Shown: one piece after another, positions 6,529 to 6,573 of the stretch
Position numbering within the stretch: the stretch's first letter is position 1
Layout: every line of letters begins with the position of its first letter
From: JBGTNQ01 sp038212375
Lineage (GTDB): Bacteria > Patescibacteriota > Minisyncoccia > Phycocordibacterales > Zambryskibacteraceae
DNA length: 6,573 nt
Direction of reading: 5' to 3'
Assembly: GCA_038212375.1 (NCBI GenBank)
Contig: JBBQUO010000029.1
Span: 1-6,573, forward strand
Program-made: the position numbers and the translations under genes
The notes under the pieces: model-generated
The model's input: only the letters and a program-made list of their open reading frames with translations
What the model was told of the DNA's origin: nothing
The model's database searches: none

Positions 6529-6573
6529 ATGAGTACTGAATTCGCATCTGCTGACCTTACGGCCGGCCAACTG
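6529..6573 (+). CDS. N-terminus of a protein of unknown function (3' partial)
   Basis: Fifteen codons (MSTEFASADLTAGQL) run from an ATG with a good ribosome binding site to the window end. The real-gene call rests on context: a near-consensus promoter, a long leader and a correctly spaced AAGGA. The LTAGQL phrase reminds me of short hypothetical proteins in Parcubacteria-like genomes that continue with a helical segment, but this is recollection and the visible part is too short to identify it. There is no signal peptide or hydrophobic stretch in what is visible. It is likely transcribed separately from the ileS-glyS operon. Confidence 0.6.
   Translation, partial: MSTEFASADLTAGQL

Noticed and set aside
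1..6573. CRISPR array, tRNA, rRNA or recoded stop codons
   Set aside because: I saw no regularly spaced repeats and no tRNA or rRNA signatures. The complete genes end in TAA or TAG, and nothing suggests that UGA is reassigned.

Overview
This window looks like a chromosomal housekeeping segment from a Candidate Phyla Radiation (Patescibacteria, probably Parcubacteria-like) bacterium. The evidence is a eukaryotic-type isoleucyl-tRNA synthetase, a shortened RecO without its zinc finger, a homodimer-type single-chain glycyl-tRNA synthetase, tight gene packing with weak Shine-Dalgarno signals, and a lineage-style membrane protein with tandem Ig-like domains. This assignment is inferred from protein character; there is no rRNA or marker tree to confirm it. 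Every complete gene is on the + strand and ends in TAA or TAG.

Layout: (1) 2-2320, the 3' part of ileS. Its catalytic domain is interrupted, in frame, by an apparently intact histidine phosphatase (phosphoglycerate-mutase-like) domain of about 190 residues. (2) 2332-2925, a short recO. (3) 2950-4875, a cysteine-free, single-pass membrane protein with about four extracytoplasmic beta-sandwich domains. (4) 4882-6192, glyS. The gaps between these four genes are 11, 24 and 6 bases, so they probably form one transcription unit driven from upstream of the window. (5) 6193-6528, a 336-base intergenic region. It holds a weak terminator candidate, a near-consensus sigma-70-type promoter (TTGACA, 17 bases, TATACT), and a leader of about 160 nt with a 12-bp perfect inverted repeat, further hairpins and possible alternative pairings. 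(6) 6529 to the window end, the first 15 codons of a gene with a good ribosome binding site.

The operon joins two aminoacyl-tRNA synthetases, a recombination-repair mediator and a surface-exposed protein. The recO/glycyl-tRNA synthetase neighbourhood is also familiar in Firmicutes (recO-glyQ-glyS). The two most notable signals are the phosphatase domain nested inside IleS and the strongly promoted, highly structured leader at the right end, which may be an undescribed cis-regulatory RNA.
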